In this document: positions 1 to 5,567 of the stretch, piece after piece
How the letters are laid out: every line of letters starts with the position of its first letter
Numbering within the stretch: position 1 is the stretch's first letter
DNA from: Nitrospinota bacterium
Lineage (GTDB): Bacteria; Nitrospirota; Nitrospiria; Nitrospirales; UBA8639
Assembly: GCA_022561525.1 (NCBI GenBank)
Contig: JADFRB010000161.1
Span: 1-5,567, forward strand
Length of the DNA stretch: 5,567 nt
Direction: 5' to 3'
Made by a program: the position numbers and the translations under genes
The notes under the pieces: model-generated
Databases searched by the model: none
The model's input: only the letters and a program-made list of their open reading frames with translations
Told to the model about the DNA's origin: nothing

Positions 1-444
1 AATTTCCTTGTCATCCCGTGGGACTTTGATTTCTTGGACTTTGACATAGGCAACCTTGCCCTGTTTATCCACAATAACCGTGGCGCGTTTGGCACAATTC
101 AAGGCATCAAAATACAGGCCATAGGATTTACACACGGTGCGATGCATATCAGCCAACAACTTGTGTTTGAGGTCGAGCGAGTCGGCCCAGGCTTTGTGAG
201 AAAAAAAGCTGTCCGCGCTAATGCCAAATAATTCTGCATTCGCACTGGAAAAGCTGGGAAAATCATCTGTGAGACATTTATTTTCCCCTTCACACACGGG
301 ACTCCAATCCAAGGGATAAAATGCCAACACGACATTTTTACTTCCCTTAAACGAACTCAGCGTAACATCATTTTGATCCTGATCTTTTAAGGTAAAATCT
401 GGAGCAGCATCACCAACCTTAATTTCTTGAGCAACATCAGACAT
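1..444 (-). CDS. Peroxiredoxin (AhpC/TSA superfamily, AhpE/BCP-like), 3' end beyond the window
   Basis: This gene encodes a thiol peroxidase that should reduce hydrogen peroxide and organic hydroperoxides in the cytoplasm through a cysteine sulfenate intermediate. The visible 148 residues cover almost the whole thioredoxin-like fold; only a short C-terminal tail is missing at the left edge. The active-site segment is [12 protein letters not shown], giving the PxxxS/TxxC signature with Pro44, Ser48 (Thr in most members) and peroxidatic Cys51. Arg120 in AKRATVIVD fits the conserved active-site arginine. The N-terminal [10 protein letters not shown] (10-19) and [15 protein letters not shown] (74-88) are typical of the family. 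Additional cysteines occur at 57, 105 and 117. Cys57 lies six residues after Cys51, close to where BCP-type enzymes carry a resolving cysteine. No signal peptide is present. The ATG at 442-444 is supported by an AAGGAGG six bases upstream. The exact subfamily is uncertain. The gene is divergent from the PBP gene. Confidence 0.93.
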   Translation of the reverse strand, partial: MSDVAQEIKVGDAAPDFTLKDQDQNDVTLSSFKGSKNVVLAFYPLDWSPVCEGENKCLTDDFPSFSSANAELFGISADSFFSHKAWADSLDLKHKLLADMHRTVCKSYGLYFDALNCAKRATVIVDKQGKVAYVKVQEIKVPRDDKEI

Positions 445-450
445 GAAAGG

Positions 451-457
451 CCTCCTT
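451..457 (-). promoter_or_regulatory. Ribosome binding site of the peroxiredoxin gene
   Basis: Read on the minus strand this is AAGGAGG, a full anti-16S match placed six bases before the ATG at 444. It fixes the start of the peroxiredoxin gene. It lies only 13 bp from the edge of the inserted repeat element. Confidence 0.85.
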
Positions 458-463
458 ATTGAA

Positions 464-470
464 AAAATGT
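464..470. repeat. Left copy of 7-bp direct repeat (probable target-site duplication)
   Basis: AAAATGT occurs here and again at 612-618, directly bordering the 141-bp inverted-repeat element on both sides. This is what a target-site duplication made on insertion would look like. The motif is AT-rich, so a chance match cannot be excluded. Confidence 0.55.
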
Positions 471-611
471 AGTAACTACTCAGGTCACCTTCCTTTTGCC
501 CCAGGCCGGCGTTGCTGAGGTGCTCGAATCCTCGCGTATTCCATATACGCTCCGGTTCTGCACTCCTCGCGCCTTGTCCTACAACAACATTGAGGCAACC
601 TGAGTAGTTAC
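471..611. mobile_element. MITE-like 141-bp hairpin element with 14-bp perfect terminal inverted repeats
   Basis: The ends are GTAACTACTCAGGT (472-485) and its exact reverse complement ACCTGAGTAGTTAC (598-611). The interior also pairs imperfectly across a central dyad: GCGTAT (534-539) and ATACGC (545-550) flank a 5-base loop, and weaker complementarity continues outward through the GAATCC-type and GAGG-type segments. The whole unit could therefore fold into one long imperfect stem-loop on either strand. It encodes no protein and no transposase. The 7-bp repeat AAAATGT borders it on each side, which supports insertion as a non-autonomous mobile element. From memory, similar hairpin repeats are scattered through Nitrospira genomes, but this is unverified here. 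It sits in the 5' region of the peroxiredoxin gene, 27 bp from its start codon. Confidence 0.72.
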
Positions 612-618
612 AAAATGT
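612..618. repeat. Right copy of 7-bp direct repeat (probable target-site duplication)
   Basis: This is the second AAAATGT, immediately after the right terminal inverted repeat. It matches 464-470 exactly, and the identity stops at the base on either side. Confidence 0.55.
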
Positions 619-882
619 TAAGTAATCTAATCTCGCGGCTTGCAAGGGTTTTTTCGTAGCATGTGCTCGGAATATTTGTCAACTTGGCATAAGACCCATA
701 ATCATGAAAAGACTGTCCCTTTGGGGCAACAAGCAGGTTAAACCTGAAGAAAAAATTCGTCAAATTCCTTTCTTGTCTTTTGGGCGATCCGGGGTTATCG
801 TATTCTTTAATAAGAGGTATTCACTAAAAGAAAGCCCTCGCACGGGCAACCGGTCCTCCATTCTTCTTCAGCCCCAGATCCT
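619..882. other. Intergenic region upstream of the PBP1A gene, no convincing gene
   Basis: This stretch separates the inserted repeat from the PBP1A start. It should contain the PBP1A promoter and, before the repeat inserted, probably the peroxiredoxin promoter as well. Visible items are a perfect 8-bp palindrome CTTGCAAG at 639-646, a T-run at 649-656, and a 13-bp palindrome CAGGTTAAACCTG at 734-746 (6-bp arms around a central A) that could be a small operator. There is also an AAGAGG at 812-817 that resembles a ribosome binding site but has no start codon at a suitable distance in the PBP frame. The short open frame starting at 704 shows no recognisable protein. Confidence 0.5.
676..702 (+). 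promoter_or_regulatory. Weak candidate sigma70-type promoter for the PBP1A gene
   Basis: TTGTCA (676-681) and CATAAT (697-702) resemble -35 and -10 hexamers, but the spacer is only 15 bases, shorter than the preferred 16-18. If used, it would give a leader of roughly 170 nt before the PBP1A ATG. This is pattern matching only. Confidence 0.2.
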
Positions 883-3234
883 ATGGCACCACCCAAAGGC
901 CCTTCCCAGAAAACGCGACCCCGACGTTGGCCACGATTTCTTCTGATCCTCGTCCTTGTTGGAACGGGGCTGGGCATGGGTGGGGCTATCGCTCTGGCCT
1001 GGTATGCGTCTACAGGCCTACCCTCACTCGCCGTTCTCCATGAATATCAGCCGAGCCTGATTACAAAAGTCCATGCTGACAACGGTCAGGTCATGGGACA
1101 ATTTTATGTCGAACGCAGAATTCTGGCTCGACTCACCGAAGTGCCTCAGCATTTAATTAACGCCCTCATCGCCGTTGAAGATACCCGATTCTTTGAACAT
1201 CCGGGGCTAGATATTTGGGGGATTTTTCGAGCCGCTTGGACCAACCTGAAACGAGGCGGAAAGTTCGAAGGAGCCAGCACCATTACCCAGCAGCTCGCGC
1301 GAACACTATTTCTTTCTCCGGAACGCACCTTTCGACGAAAAATTCGAGAGTTGATTCTTGCCCTTAAAATGGAAGTGGTGTTGACCAAAGATCAAATCCT
1401 GGAAATGTATTTGAATCAAATCTACTTTGGACATGGCGCGTATGGTATCGGAAGCGCTGCCCTCACGTATTATGGAAAAGGCCTAGCCGAACTGAGCTTG
1501 CCAGAGTCCGCGTTCCTGGCTGGCCTACCCAAAGCCCCTAGCACCTATTCTCCCTATAAAAATTTTGACCTTGCGAAAAAACGCCAAGAACATGTCCTCG
1601 GACGCATGGCTCAAGCCAACTTTATCTCGACCGACCTGGCACAGGAGGCCATTGACACCACGCTGAACTTTCAACGACGATCTATTGAGCGCGTAGCTCC
1701 CTATTTCTTGGAAAACGTTCGGCAACACTTGGTCAAGGCCTATGGGGAATCCATGGTGTACAAAGGCGGTCTCCAAGTTTTTACCACGCTCAATATTGAA
1801 TTGCAGCGTATAGCTGAACAAGCAATCCAGACCGGCCTGAGGCAATTAGATAAACGGCAGGGGTGGCACGGCCCGCTTCGGCACGAAGATCCACTCGCCA
1901 TGCTGCCCGAAGATCCATCACCCGACCTTCCCGAATACGGTGACATTCTGGAAGGTATCGTGACGGAGGTTTCAAAAGAAGAGGCAACTGTTGTCGTCAA
2001 TGGTCTCATCGGAACCATCTCGCTCAAAGATATGCTCTGGGCTAAACGCCGCCTTCCAAAAGATGCGCCCGTCATGGAAGCCAAAAATTTCCCCATCACC
2101 TCGGCTAAGCAATTGTTACTTCCTGGAGATGTCATCGAAGTGTCCCTCAAATCGATGAGGAAGGGGAAAATCCGGTTCCTCCTTGAGCAGACCCCCAGGG
2201 TTGAAGGCGCGATTATCGCCCTCGATCCACGAACCGGTGCCATCCGGGCCATGGTCGGTGGATATGACTTTGAACGAAGTCAATTTAATCGAGCGCTCCT
2301 TTCGCTTCGCCAGCCAGGATCCGCATTTAAGCCGATCATCTATGCCACGGCGCTCGATGGGGGAATGACCCCGGCCACGCTAGTTTTGGATGCCCCGGTC
2401 GTGTATGAGCAGGAGGATCCCGGAAAAACTTGGAAACCCGAAAACTATGAAAAGCGGTTTTTTGGTCCGATCACGCTACGAGAGGCCTTGCGTCACTCTC
2501 GAAATGCGGCAACGGTACGACTCCTCGAACAAGTTGGGGTGCGTCGCGTCACGGAGTTTTCCCGGAAACTGGGAATCCGAAGTCCTCTCAGCCAAGACCT
2601 TTCTCTAGCCTTAGGGTCATCGGGCCTCACATTGGTAGAAATCACCTCCGCTTTTGGCGTCTTTGCCAATCAGGGTTTAGCCTTACGCCCCTATACCATT
2701 TCAATTGCGAAAGACCAAGAAGATAAAGTTCTTGAGCAACATCTCTTTGAACCCCGCCAGGTGGTCTCTCAGGAAACCGCCTATCTGATTACGCACATGA
2801 TGATGGATGTGATTCAAAGAGGAACGGGAAGACGGGCTCGCTCTATTGGAAGACCTCTCGCGGGCAAGACGGGCACGACGAATAATTTCCAAGATGCCTG
2901 GTTTGTCGGATATGCACCGAACTTGGCCGTCGGCGTGTGGGTAGGATTCGATGATGTCGAACGGTTAGGAAAAAGAGAATCAGGAGCCCATGCCGCCTTG
3001 CCCATTTGGATTCAATTTGTGGCTGAGGCGCTGAAGTCCGTACCGGTTCAAACATTTACTATCCCCGAGGGCATTCAATTCGTGGAGATTGATCAAAAAA
3101 CCGGCGCCCTCGTCAGCGAGCCGACGTCAACCTCCACAACTGAAGTCTTTGCCAAAGGAACGGTTCCACAACGTCCCGCCCGGAGCACAGCCAATCCCTT
3201 AGATTTCTACGAATTCGATCAGCTTGAACAATAG
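883..3234 (+). CDS. mrcA: Penicillin-binding protein 1A: bifunctional peptidoglycan glycosyltransferase/DD-transpeptidase
   Basis: This class A PBP polymerises lipid II into glycan strands and cross-links the peptides on the outer face of the inner membrane. The 783 residues contain a basic cytoplasmic N-terminus (1-18) and one membrane anchor (about 19-41). The GT51 glycosyltransferase domain (about 60-235) has AVEDTRFFEHPG with catalytic Glu99, GASTITQQLAR (130-140), the RKIRE/KMEVVLTK segment with Glu156 and Glu164, and EMYLNQIYFG (174-183). An OB-like insert spans about 350-437, where PBP1A proteins carry one. The transpeptidase domain (about 440-715) has the SxxK motif with nucleophile Ser480 and Lys483, SRN at 539-541 and KTGTT at 662-666. 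All catalytic motifs are intact and the length is normal for PBP1A. The ATG at 883 has no clear ribosome binding site. However, the frame holds no earlier ATG, GTG or TTG after the stop at 811-813, and the next Met lies inside the membrane segment, so this start is the only reasonable one. mrcA and ponA are synonyms. Confidence 0.96.
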   Translation: MAPPKGPSQKTRPRRWPRFLLILVLVGTGLGMGGAIALAWYASTGLPSLAVLHEYQPSLITKVHADNGQVMGQFYVERRILARLTEVPQHLINALIAVEDTRFFEHPGLDIWGIFRAAWTNLKRGGKFEGASTITQQLARTLFLSPERTFRRKIRELILALKMEVVLTKDQILEMYLNQIYFGHGAYGIGSAALTYYGKGLAELSLPESAFLAGLPKAPSTYSPYKNFDLAKKRQEHVLGRMAQANFISTDLAQEAIDTTLNFQRRSIERVAPYFLENVRQHLVKAYGESMVYKGGLQVFTTLNIELQRIAEQAIQTGLRQLDKRQGWHGPLRHEDPLAMLPEDPSPDLPEYGDILEGIVTEVSKEEATVVVNGLIGTISLKDMLWAKRRLPKDAPVMEAKNFPITSAKQLLLPGDVIEVSLKSMRKGKIRFLLEQTPRVEGAIIALDPRTGAIRAMVGGYDFERSQFNRALLSLRQPGSAFKPIIYATALDGGMTPATLVLDAPVVYEQEDPGKTWKPENYEKRFFGPITLREALRHSRNAATVRLLEQVGVRRVTEFSRKLGIRSPLSQDLSLALGSSGLTLVEITSAFGVFANQGLALRPYTISIAKDQEDKVLEQHLFEPRQVVSQETAYLITHMMMDVIQRGTGRRARSIGRPLAGKTGTTNNFQDAWFVGYAPNLAVGVWVGFDDVERLGKRESGAHAALPIWIQFVAEALKSVPVQTFTIPEGIQFVEIDQKTGALVSEPTSTSTTEVFAKGTVPQRPARSTANPLDFYEFDQLEQ

Positions 3235-3274
3235 AAAAAAGTGAGGTGTGAGGGGAAGAAAGGAAATGATGGAG

Positions 3275-3490
3275 CTATTGGGCGTCCTGGTACTCCTCGT
3301 GCCAGGCCATTTGAATCGCCTCGAGTTTCTTTTCGTTTGAACTCTTTGGGTCATCCTTAAATTCCGGCCAGGCAACAATCCAACTATGCATATCAGTAAA
3401 TCGAACGGTGAGGGGATCAAGATCAGGATGTTCTTCCTGCAACCGGATCCCAATATCTTCTACGTCTTCCCACATTAAATCTTGAGCCAC
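3275..3490 (-). CDS. iscX: IscX, small acidic Fe-S cluster assembly protein
   Basis: IscX is a small cytoplasmic protein that binds the cysteine desulfurase IscS and iron, and modulates cluster assembly by the ISC machinery. The 71-residue product matches the family over its whole length. The signature PDLDPLTVRFTDMHSWI (22-38) is nearly the same as in Escherichia coli IscX, and DDPKSSNEKKLEAI (46-59) matches the second conserved block. Acidic residues are abundant, as expected. The start is a GTG at 3488-3490, supported by AAGGAG six bases upstream; the first in-frame ATG (codon 6) would lie too far from it and would remove part of the N-terminus. The gene follows hscA by 29 bp in the same direction, so co-transcription is likely. 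Its stop lies 40 bp from the converging PBP1A stop, and I see no hairpin terminator in that gap. Confidence 0.95.
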   Translation of the reverse strand: MAQDLMWEDVEDIGIRLQEEHPDLDPLTVRFTDMHSWIVAWPEFKDDPKSSNEKKLEAIQMAWHEEYQDAQ

Positions 3491-3496
3491 CTAATT

Positions 3497-3502
3497 CTCC
3501 TT
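3497..3502 (-). promoter_or_regulatory. Ribosome binding site that selects the GTG start of iscX
   Basis: The minus strand reads AAGGAG, six bases before the GTG at 3490. It lies in the short hscA-iscX gap and argues for GTG over the downstream in-frame ATG. Confidence 0.8.
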
Positions 3503-3519
3503 GGCACGTATCAGAACAT

Positions 3520-5343
3520 TCAATCCGTCACTTCAGAAAGTTTTTTATTTTCGAGCGCTTCTTTGAGCGTGGCATCCATTAATGCTTCAGCCAGGTGATG
3601 GGTGACGTTTTCGACATCAGAAATCTTTGCCCGAATCACGCGATGATCATCTTGATCTTTGACTTTCCGAAGATCTTTAAGAACCTGGTGAATCGCTTGG
3701 ACTTCTTCGAATGTAATGAGATCGGTCCCTCGCTTCAAGGCTTTTTCCGTGGCAACGAGGATGGCACCCGCCTCAGTCCTGGCTTCAATCACCTGACGGG
3801 CTTTGATGTCCTGAGCGGCAAATTGGAATGATTCTCGGATCATGCCTTCGACTTCATCATCGGTGAGACCATGCGAGGGTTTGACTTGCACGGTTTGTGA
3901 TTCTCCGGTTCGGATATCAGCGGCATTGACATTGAGAATGCCATTGGCATCAATCAGGAACGTCACTTCAACCCGTGGCACCGCCGCAGGCAGAGGTGGA
4001 ACCTTGAGTTGAAATCGAGCAAGACTCCGATTGTCTTGCACCAGCTCACGTTCGCCTTGCAAAACATGAATATCCACGGAGGTTTGCCCATCGACATAGG
4101 TGGTAAACATTTCCTTGGCGCTCGTTGGGATGGTGGTATTCCGTCGAATCAATGTGCTCATCACCCCACCCATGGTTTCGATGCCCAAGGACAACGGGGT
4201 GACATCGAGCAATAGCATGTCTTTGTTATCACCCGCGAGAATACCGGCCTGGACCGCAGCCCCAAGCGCCACCACTTCATCAGGGTTCAACTCGCTATGA
4301 GGCGTCTGGCCAAACAGTTCTTCAACTAACTGACGAACCAACGGCATGCGGGTGCTTCCCCCAACCAACACCACTTCATCTATGTCATTGAGTTGCAACT
4401 CGGCATCCTGCATCGCCAATCGACAGGGAGCGAGTGTTTGTCGCACTAAGTCTACGGTGAGAGACTCCAATTCCTCTCGAGACCATTCACGGGTGTACGT
4501 TCCCCTCTCATCGGGAAGAGGAATAGACATTGACGTCTTGCCCTCATTGGATAACCGAATCTTCACCCGCTCGGATTCTAAGCGAACCGTTTGCATGAGT
4601 TCGGGGAGGTCTTCCACCTTCAACCCATGATTGGCGTCGAGGTCCTTCATGACAGATTCGACCAGTCGACGATCCAAATCATCTCCTCCTAAATGGGTAT
4701 TACCATTCGTCGCCAGTACCTCAAAAATGCCATCTTTGAGTTTAAGCAGAGAAATATCAAAGGTCCCACCACCAAGATCGTAGACCGCGATCACGCCCTG
4801 GGTTTTCTTTTGCAACCCATAGGCCAAGGACGCCGCTGTCGGTTCGTTGATGATTCGCAGCACTTCAAGCCCAGCGATGAGGCCGGCATCTTTCGTGGCT
4901 TGCCGTTGGGCATCATTGAAATAGGCGGGAACTGTAATGACAACTTTGGTAATGTCTTCTCGAAGGTGGGCTTCAGCTCGCAGTTTTAGTTCCTTCAAAA
5001 TCATGGCAGAGACTTGAGGGGGCGAGTACGTTTTGTCTCCGACCTGAATGCGAATCACCCCGTTTTTTTCTTGAAGGCTGTAGGGGAAATATTTCAACTC
5101 CTCGGACACATCCGCCAAAGACTTGCCCATAAACCGCTTGACGGAATAAATCGTCCTCGAGGGGTCGCGAACCAAATGCTCCTTGGCTGGTTCTCCAACA
5201 ATAATGCCGTTATCCGTCAGGCCAACAACCGACGGGACTTTTGCCTCATCATGTTTGCCTTGAATAACACGAGGAACATCTCCATCCATATACGCGACCA
5301 ATGAATTGGTGGTACCAAGGTCTATGCCTACTATTCTTGCCAT
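3520..5343 (-). CDS. hscA: HscA, Hsp70-type chaperone of ISC iron-sulfur cluster assembly
   Basis: HscA is an ATP-driven cytoplasmic chaperone that, with the J-protein HscB, acts on cluster-loaded IscU to promote cluster transfer. The 607-residue product has the Hsp70 ATPase domain (about 1-372): phosphate-1 loop GIDLGTTNS (6-14), Lys69, VPAYF (138-142), DLGGGTFDIS (189-198) and GGSTRMP (328-334). The linker region MLLLDVTPLSLGIETMGG (376-393) leads into the substrate-binding domain and a helical lid to the C-terminus. Several blocks favour HscA over DnaK: SVKRFMGKSLAD (67-78), GVIAVYDLGGG (183-193), GERELVQDNRSLARF (430-444) and QVKPSHGLTD (486-495). DnaK instead has an ADNKSLGRF-like block and a longer acidic tail. 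The length is close to Escherichia coli HscA (about 616). The iscX gene next door supports the call. The start is the ATG at 5341-5343, aligned with the conserved N-terminus and preceded by AAAGGA. The frame stays open 41 codons further upstream, but only because it runs through a repeat. Confidence 0.93.
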   Translation of the reverse strand: MARIVGIDLGTTNSLVAYMDGDVPRVIQGKHDEAKVPSVVGLTDNGIIVGEPAKEHLVRDPSRTIYSVKRFMGKSLADVSEELKYFPYSLQEKNGVIRIQVGDKTYSPPQVSAMILKELKLRAEAHLREDITKVVITVPAYFNDAQRQATKDAGLIAGLEVLRIINEPTAASLAYGLQKKTQGVIAVYDLGGGTFDISLLKLKDGIFEVLATNGNTHLGGDDLDRRLVESVMKDLDANHGLKVEDLPELMQTVRLESERVKIRLSNEGKTSMSIPLPDERGTYTREWSREELESLTVDLVRQTLAPCRLAMQDAELQLNDIDEVVLVGGSTRMPLVRQLVEELFGQTPHSELNPDEVVALGAAVQAGILAGDNKDMLLLDVTPLSLGIETMGGVMSTLIRRNTTIPTSAKEMFTTYVDGQTSVDIHVLQGERELVQDNRSLARFQLKVPPLPAAVPRVEVTFLIDANGILNVNAADIRTGESQTVQVKPSHGLTDDEVEGMIRESFQFAAQDIKARQVIEARTEAGAILVATEKALKRGTDLITFEEVQAIHQVLKDLRKVKDQDDHRVIRAKISDVENVTHHLAEALMDATLKEALENKKLSEVTD

Positions 5344-5347
5344 ACGT

Positions 5348-5353
5348 TCCTTT
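5348..5353 (-). promoter_or_regulatory. Ribosome binding site that selects the hscA start at 5343
   Basis: The minus strand reads AAAGGA, four bases before the ATG at 5343. This, together with the conserved N-terminus MARIVGIDLGTT, places the start here rather than at the in-frame ATG at 5466. That upstream ATG has AGAGGAG only much further away than normal. Confidence 0.7.
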
Positions 5354-5355
5354 AT

Positions 5356-5485
5356 CAGGATCTGTTGAAAAAAACCGCCAGCTACGTTCCCAACCTCCGC
5401 CGAGCCTACTCTGCCGAAGTGGCTAGGAAACCCAGGAGTGGCTACGAAGGCTGAAAGCGAGGGCATGCTTTTTGAACAGTCCCTG
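5356..5485. mobile_element. 130-bp interspersed repeat (MITE-like) with imperfect terminal inverted repeats, just upstream of hscA
   Basis: The left end CAGGATCTGTTGAAAAA (5356-5372) and the reverse complement of the right end, CAGGGACTGTTCAAAAA (5469-5485), agree at 14 of 17 positions. The interior contains an 8-bp direct repeat AGTGGCTA (5418-5425 and 5437-5444) but no gene of its own. From memory, the CTGTTGAAAAA...TTTTTGAACAG architecture, with a CCGCCAGC-like segment after the left end, is typical of short repeats found in many copies in Nitrospira genomes. That recall is unverified. No convincing target-site duplication is visible: TCCT occurs outside each end but the match does not extend. 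The unit ends 12 bp before the hscA start codon. Read on the minus strand it is open in the hscA frame. Confidence 0.62.
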
Positions 5486-5529
5486 CTCCTCTTGCCATCT
5501 TAGGGTGTTGCTTAAAACCAAAATGACGG

Positions 5530-5565
5530 TTAACTTATTGCCGCGATGAGATCATTCACGATATT
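5530..5565 (-). CDS. Possible 3' end of an upstream gene of the isc cluster (edge fragment)
   Basis: Of the three minus-strand frames at the right edge, two stop within the first five codons. The third stays open and reads NIVNDLIAAIS followed by TAA at 5530-5532. In known isc operons hscB lies directly upstream of hscA, so this could be the last residues of HscB or another isc gene. Eleven codons are too few to recognise a family, and an open frame of this length occurs by chance. Confidence 0.22.
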   Translation of the reverse strand, partial: NIVNDLIAAIS

Positions 5566-5567
5566 TC

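Noticed and set aside
471..611. Structured RNA gene or riboswitch for the prx gene
   Set aside because: The strong terminal inverted repeats and flanking direct repeats fit a mobile hairpin element better. I recognise no riboswitch or ncRNA family core, so no RNA class was assigned.
639..656. CTTGCAAG palindrome followed by a T-run as a rho-independent terminator
   Set aside because: The palindrome has no loop and cannot form a stable hairpin as it stands, and no gene ends nearby on the plus strand.
704..946. 80-codon plus-strand open frame overlapping the PBP1A start
   Set aside because: The translation shows no recognisable domain, there is no ribosome binding site before its ATG, and its end overlaps the well-supported PBP1A N-terminus in another frame.
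1740..2252. 170-codon minus-strand open frame inside the PBP1A gene
   Set aside because: It is antisense to the conserved OB/transpeptidase region, its composition is low-quality, and it has no family features. It is a shadow of the PBP1A coding sequence.
3235..3274. Bidirectional terminator between PBP1A and iscX
   Set aside because: The 40-bp gap is purine-rich and shows no inverted repeat able to form a GC-rich stem.
3520..5343. Calling the Hsp70 gene dnaK
   Set aside because: Signature blocks such as GERELVQDNRSLARF and QVKPSHGLTD, the shorter C-terminus and the adjacent iscX fit HscA better than DnaK.

Overview
The window reads as an ordinary bacterial chromosome segment of roughly balanced base composition. 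It holds four clear protein genes: one peroxiredoxin cut by the left edge, one class A penicillin-binding protein, and the hscA and iscX genes of an ISC iron-sulfur cluster assembly locus. Two short interspersed repeats with inverted termini lie outside the genes. From memory, the style of both repeats, above all the right-hand one with its CTGTTGAAAAA-type ends, resembles repeats scattered through Nitrospira (Nitrospirota) genomes. That is the basis for a tentative taxonomic guess; no gene here proves it.

Layout: positions 1-444 (minus) carry the N-terminal 148 residues of a Cys-based peroxiredoxin. Positions 445-882 are a divergent intergenic region. It contains a 141-bp hairpin-forming, MITE-like element (471-611) flanked by a 7-bp direct repeat, followed by about 270 bp with no convincing gene. 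Positions 883-3234 (plus) encode a complete 783-residue PBP1A-type bifunctional peptidoglycan synthase. After a 40-bp convergent gap come iscX (3275-3490, minus, GTG start) and, 29 bp upstream of it, hscA (3520-5343, minus). A 130-bp repeat (5356-5485) sits 12 bp upstream of the hscA start codon. A few codons of a possible upstream gene end at 5530.

HscA is the specialised Hsp70 that acts on the IscU scaffold, and IscX is the small acidic partner of IscS, so these two belong to one pathway and probably one transcript. The ferredoxin gene that lies between them in the Escherichia coli isc operon is absent here. The peroxiredoxin and PBP1A are functionally unrelated neighbours. I see no undescribed multi-gene system. 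The most noteworthy features are the two unrelated repeats lodged directly against the ribosome-binding regions of the prx and hscA genes. One of them has a probable target-site duplication, and the other creates a misleading 41-codon in-frame extension of hscA.
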